Assembly (NCBI GenBank): GCA_023014335.1
Contig: JAECYW010000029.1
Coordinates: 558,001-622,000 of the forward strand
DNA: 64,000 nucleotides
Origin: Galerina marginata
Lineage: Eukaryota > Basidiomycota > Agaricomycetes > Agaricales > Galerinaceae
Reading direction: 5' to 3'
The notes beneath the pieces are model-generated. The model made no database searches and had not been told where the DNA came from. It saw nothing but the letters and a program-made list of their open reading frames with translations. Of the stretch, positions 60,501 to 64,000 are shown one piece after another (positions within the stretch are counted from its first letter, which is position 1; the number at the start of each line of letters is the position of its first letter). A program made the translations under genes and the position numbers.

Positions 60501-61302
60501 AACGACCTTCGCTGATTATGTGATTGTACCAAAATGGTGACCTAGAATAAGTGTCGAAGAGCGAAGCTTCATCGAACACAGGGATGGAATAAAGAGACGT
60601 ACCTTACATGGAATGCTTTTCGAAGAGGAAGGTACATTTATGGCGACAGTAGTTCTGCAATCATTTCGAGCAACGAGGGAGGGACACTTGAGACGTCTAA
60701 TTTCAATCCAGCAGCATCCAATAGATACCGAGTCAGGACAAATCAAAGACCGTAAGGTAAAAGAAGGTCCCTTAGAACACTAGAGCAAGAATTGGAGGCT
60801 GAGAACACGATTCAGAAAATGACAGAATAACTAGACGTACGCGATGGACCCGGGCCTAGAGCCTGAAATGCACCCGTATTGCCTATCACTTCGTCATTGT
60901 TGGGTGTTGCACGGTGGCCCCGATGGGTGGTCGGAAGTTCTTCACAGACGGTGTATTGGGAGGTTGGAGCATTAGAGACGATCATGGTGAAGACTCAGAA
61001 GAGCGCGACACGCCGCCGACTGCTGACATCAAATGGGTTCAATCTCATCACGTGGTGCTAAAAAAGTCGCGTCAGTTGCGCGTCAGTGTTGTTGCATCGA
61101 GATTATAAATCTGGGTAGAATAATAAAGATATCAAGTTTATAACAGTACTTTGTACTACAGTGGACTGAGACCCATCTGAACTTATTTTATTTAGTTTTT
61201 ACTAGCTCTGGGGCATAACACTTTAGTGTGCTCCATTTTTATTGACCGTTGAACTTCACGCTTGGACATCCCATTGAAGCACAACCTGCACAAGCCAAAC
61301 GT
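57567..61302. other. Intergenic, no convincing gene (about 3.7 kb)
   Basis: Short open stretches occur on both strands. 58957-59265 (+, 102 codons) and 60189-60467 (-, 92 codons with hydrophobic segments) are the most gene-like but match no family I recognise and lack convincing spliced partners. Two related CCAACCA-rich stretches (near 57740 and 58218, each after an A/T run) lie in the same orientation and may mark an insertion. No RNA gene was seen. Confidence 0.4.
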
Positions 61303-62076
61303 TCAGTTATCATGTGGAAAGAGCAGTCTGGAAAGAACATACGCTGCCTTGAAGGATTTGCAGTTCTTCTGGTGTTTTATCAGGTTCCATGCCTGAAACC
61401 CACCACCACCGCGGCGCTTGTTAAGTTTAATCGAGCGACCGCATATGCAGTCAACTATGTATTTTTCGTAGCTTAAAATCAAGCCGGACCTCTTCAATAT
61501 GTCCAACTTTGCTTCTCTCTCTTCCTCGGTACAATAAATTCTGGAATTTTTTACGTCTCTTTGAGGCTCTGAGTTCCGTATTGGTCGGTCATCGGTAACT
61601 GTTTTTACTCGTCTGCCGGAATTGCCACCTAAATCCGCTAGTAACTTGTTTTCCTCCTCAGGTAGAACTGGTATTTCCCTCTTCTCAGGGTCACTCGACT
61701 GAGTAACGGGGTTGGGGCCAAGCGTAGGGGTTCCGGGCTGTAATTTTGGTGCAGAGATTCGACTCGACCTTCTTGGTAAATTGGACACGTCTCCAAGGTG
61801 ATCTCCCATTCCACGAACCTCGGTCATCTGCCTTTCGTATGTAGCTGGGAAGAGGACTTGGGCTTTGAGATTTCTTTTAACCTCGGATAATTGGCATTCT
61901 GTCGCACTCTGCCTTGAACTTTGAAGTATATCCATCGTACTTTTCATAGCATTTGTTCGCCTAGATGAATAATTTGTTTCAGAAAATTCTCCAGAACTAG
62001 AAACAGCTGGGCGGGCTAAAATTTCTTCCTTTTCAATATCCAGAAGAAAATTAAAATCAGACTTAATCAATGGCAA
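61303..62076 (-). CDS. Hypothetical protein with C-terminal C2HC zinc-finger-like motif (about 257 codons, 5' end unresolved)
   Basis: An uninterrupted frame ends with DCICGRSIKLNKRRGGGGF followed by QAWNLIKHQKNC, that is C-x-C, a basic loop, W, H-x4-C. Such Cys/His motifs with a conserved Trp are common in Agaricomycete DNA-binding or transposon-derived proteins (recollection). Upstream residues are charged and rich in Ser, Arg and Glu, as in a disordered nuclear protein. The frame as listed has no ATG at its start. An ATG at 62237 (MEASFNRLGKAL) could supply it through one or two short introns, including a GTAAGT donor near 62095, but I could not fix the boundaries. It may be a host gene or the remnant of a mobile element. 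Confidence 0.5.
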   Translation of the reverse strand: MPLIKSDFNFLLDIEKEEILARPAVSSSGEFSETNYSSRRTNAMKSTMDILQSSRQSATECQLSEVKRNLKAQVLFPATYERQMTEVRGMGDHLGDVSNLPRRSSRISAPKLQPGTPTLGPNPVTQSSDPEKREIPVLPEEENKLLADLGGNSGRRVKTVTDDRPIRNSEPQRDVKNSRIYCTEEEREAKLDILKRSGLILSYEKYIVDCICGRSIKLNKRRGGGGFQAWNLIKHQKNCKSFKAAYVLSRLLFPHDN

Positions 62077-62239
62077 AAAAAAAGCTGAGACTTACAACTG
62101 ATAGAGATCCCAATGTGGTAAGGTTTCGTCTCAAGTGGTGATCATTATTGGCCGCTATATCGTTCTTGCAATTGGAGACTTCTGCGTTGAGTTAGTTCAC
62201 GCAGAGCTTTGCCTAGACGATTAAAACTCGCCTCCATAT

Positions 62240-64000
62240 TGAGTCAATGTGGCCAATGTTGGGGGGAACACAGCGCGATCAGGGAACACGAATTGAAGCT
62301 TAAGTTCCATGAGCGCCATTGCTGCTTCCAATGTGGACATCGAAATCTTGAGGAAGGTGTGGCGTTTGGGATGGAGGGAAGTGAGCGAGGACCACCAGTC
62401 GGAAACAGGCCTAGCTATATACCTGTAGAACAAAGATCAATTAACACAGCAATATTAAGTGACGACTAACTGGAAAAGTGAACAATAACAAGTTGAGTAA
62501 ATCCCATGGGCGAGTCAACTTCAAGGTTTGTTTTCGGTAGAAATAACCAGAATAGGCATACGGTGACGTCGAGATTTGGGCGGAATGGCCTTGGAACTGC
62601 AATCTGCGAGGCGGATAAAGACTGACACCCAGAAACGGAAGTAGTAGCCTTTTTAGAGGGCCCTAATTCGGAATTATAGTATCATCCTGAACAAGGTTGA
62701 GCATCGAAGTAAGAAGTATAGGTCTAGCATTGGTAGCAGTCGTCCAATGACACGAATCCTGTGCCTCGAGAGGGGTGTTAGATGGATGGAGACGGCCATA
62801 CAAGTCTCTAAATAATAAGACCTTTCAAACAATAGAACAATCCGATCATATTACAAAGTCTGACGAGGTGAAAAGATTACAAGGCGTTGCCATGCGGTCT
62901 TATATTTGAACAAACAATCGTTATAATTTGTACCTGTGGCGGCGGTATACACGGATCACCGCCAACTCTCACTCTTCAAGCGCGACGCGTCGAGCAGGTG
63001 CGCCGTCAGGCAAGCATTGCGATGTTAAGGACTATCCACTAGGATGTGTTAGTACCACGCCACATGCATGGAGCGTTCAAATTTGCAAGGACAAGCAAAC
63101 CGGCGAATACAAGCAATATCCAGCAACAAATGCAACAAATTATTGTCCGCGCAACATGCGGATCGAAGCCTGAACAAAGAAAAGCGTAACCAGCTGAAGG
63201 GAAAAAAACCAGTAAAGGAGGTAAAATAAATGTCCACCGGCGCATCGTAACATACTGCTGCCGAGGCTGCGTGCAATGTGCTCGGTGTCAGCTGCAATGT
63301 TCATAGTCTTCAGGACAGCCTTGTTCGAGAGTGAGCGGGGAATCGATACTGCTTTACGAACGAGGTACATACCAAAGTCTCCGCGTTGACAACAGCGATA
63401 GTGCTCCTCAGGTTCAGAGCGACTAGAACTACGAGGCGGTGGTACGCATCGGAACCGTTAGTGCTGGAATGGTCCGGACACTGCGAAGTCACTCCAAGGG
63501 ACAATGCGGATGTCCTTACGGTGGGGGACGGTGTTGAGCGATTGGTCGTTGAAGACGATCTTGACCTCACAGGGGTGTCTGCGTCAATATCAGTGAGTAG
63601 TAATTGTCTCTTGAGACAACGAAGCGGCAATTTTGCATGGGCCGATGAGTTTCGATAACGGCGTTGGGAGTGGGATGAGGGCGGCGAAATATTTATGCAC
63701 TAATATCAACAAGACATTAAGCGCTGATTTGCAACATAAAAAAATCATAAATAGAACAAAGAAACGAGTGCATACCATTGATACCAAGGTCCAAGAGGTG
63801 AAATTTTCGACATTCAAGAGCTTTCAAAAGCGTCGCGCGTAGGACTATGCTAACGACATTTACAGGTAGATATTTCCAATATCCTGTAACTAGGTAGAAC
63901 GGAAGTGTCAAAGGATGAGCCAAGGGGGAAGGGCAAGGAGGCCGCAAAGGACGTACCGTTGCATCTATCTGCGCCACTGAAGATCCATATCATGAGGCCT
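62240..64000. other. Gene-poor right edge
   Basis: Several antisense open stretches of 70-106 codons lie between 63039 and 63977 and may be pieces of a spliced minus-strand gene continuing beyond the window. No family motif was recognised, so no gene is called. Confidence 0.4.

Overview
The window looks like nuclear DNA of a filamentous basidiomycete, most likely an Agaricomycete mushroom. Eight host genes are cut by many short introns of about 48-80 bp, with GT-AG and some GC-AG boundaries. Their products belong to fungal enzyme families. Two DNA transposons carry the same kind of introns. No bacterial signals, rRNA or tRNA were seen. The species cannot be named from sequence alone.

Layout. 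1-1310 is a dispersed repeat whose inverted partner lies at about 39045-40330. 1587-8249 is a complete Mutator-like element (MULE) with ~230-245 bp terminal inverted repeats (TIRs), a perfect 9-bp target duplication and one 10-exon gene. That gene encodes a ~1447-residue protein joining a Ulp1-like cysteine protease, a SUMO-motif-rich linker, a MULE transposase, a SWIM finger and a zinc knuckle. From 8.7 to 34.2 kb lie eight intact host genes: a hormone-sensitive-lipase-type esterase, a FAD monooxygenase (divergent from the esterase), a Gfo/Idh/MocA oxidoreductase, an MFS exporter, an ELO fatty-acid elongase, a lipocalin-like protein, a THEM6-like hotdog protein, an acyl-CoA dehydrogenase/oxidase-like enzyme and a P450 (nine with the lipocalin-like gene counted). 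A TA-flanked MITE sits between the second and third. 34.9-51.7 kb is repeat-dominated: two diverged ~4 kb direct repeats, a ~95-bp minisatellite, and tandem cassettes with intron-like borders. 54421-57564 is a complete Tc1/mariner (IS630-type) element with TA duplications and, unusually, two convergent genes: a DDE transposase and a SAM-domain protein. The remainder to 64 kb is gene-poor, with one zinc-finger ORF.

How the genes may work together. The host genes lean towards lipid and aromatic metabolism: elongation, acyl-thioester handling, acyl-CoA oxidation, P450 and FAD hydroxylation, ester hydrolysis and export. No polyketide, peptide or terpene synthase is present, so this is a loose catabolic or detoxification neighbourhood rather than a provable biosynthetic cluster. 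The strongest novelty candidates are the two transposons: the MULE that encodes SUMO-protease-like, SUMO-binding-like and SUMO-acceptor-like features in one polypeptide, and the two-gene Tc1/mariner element. All exon boundaries were read by eye from splice consensus, frame continuity and family conservation; no search or alignment program was run.
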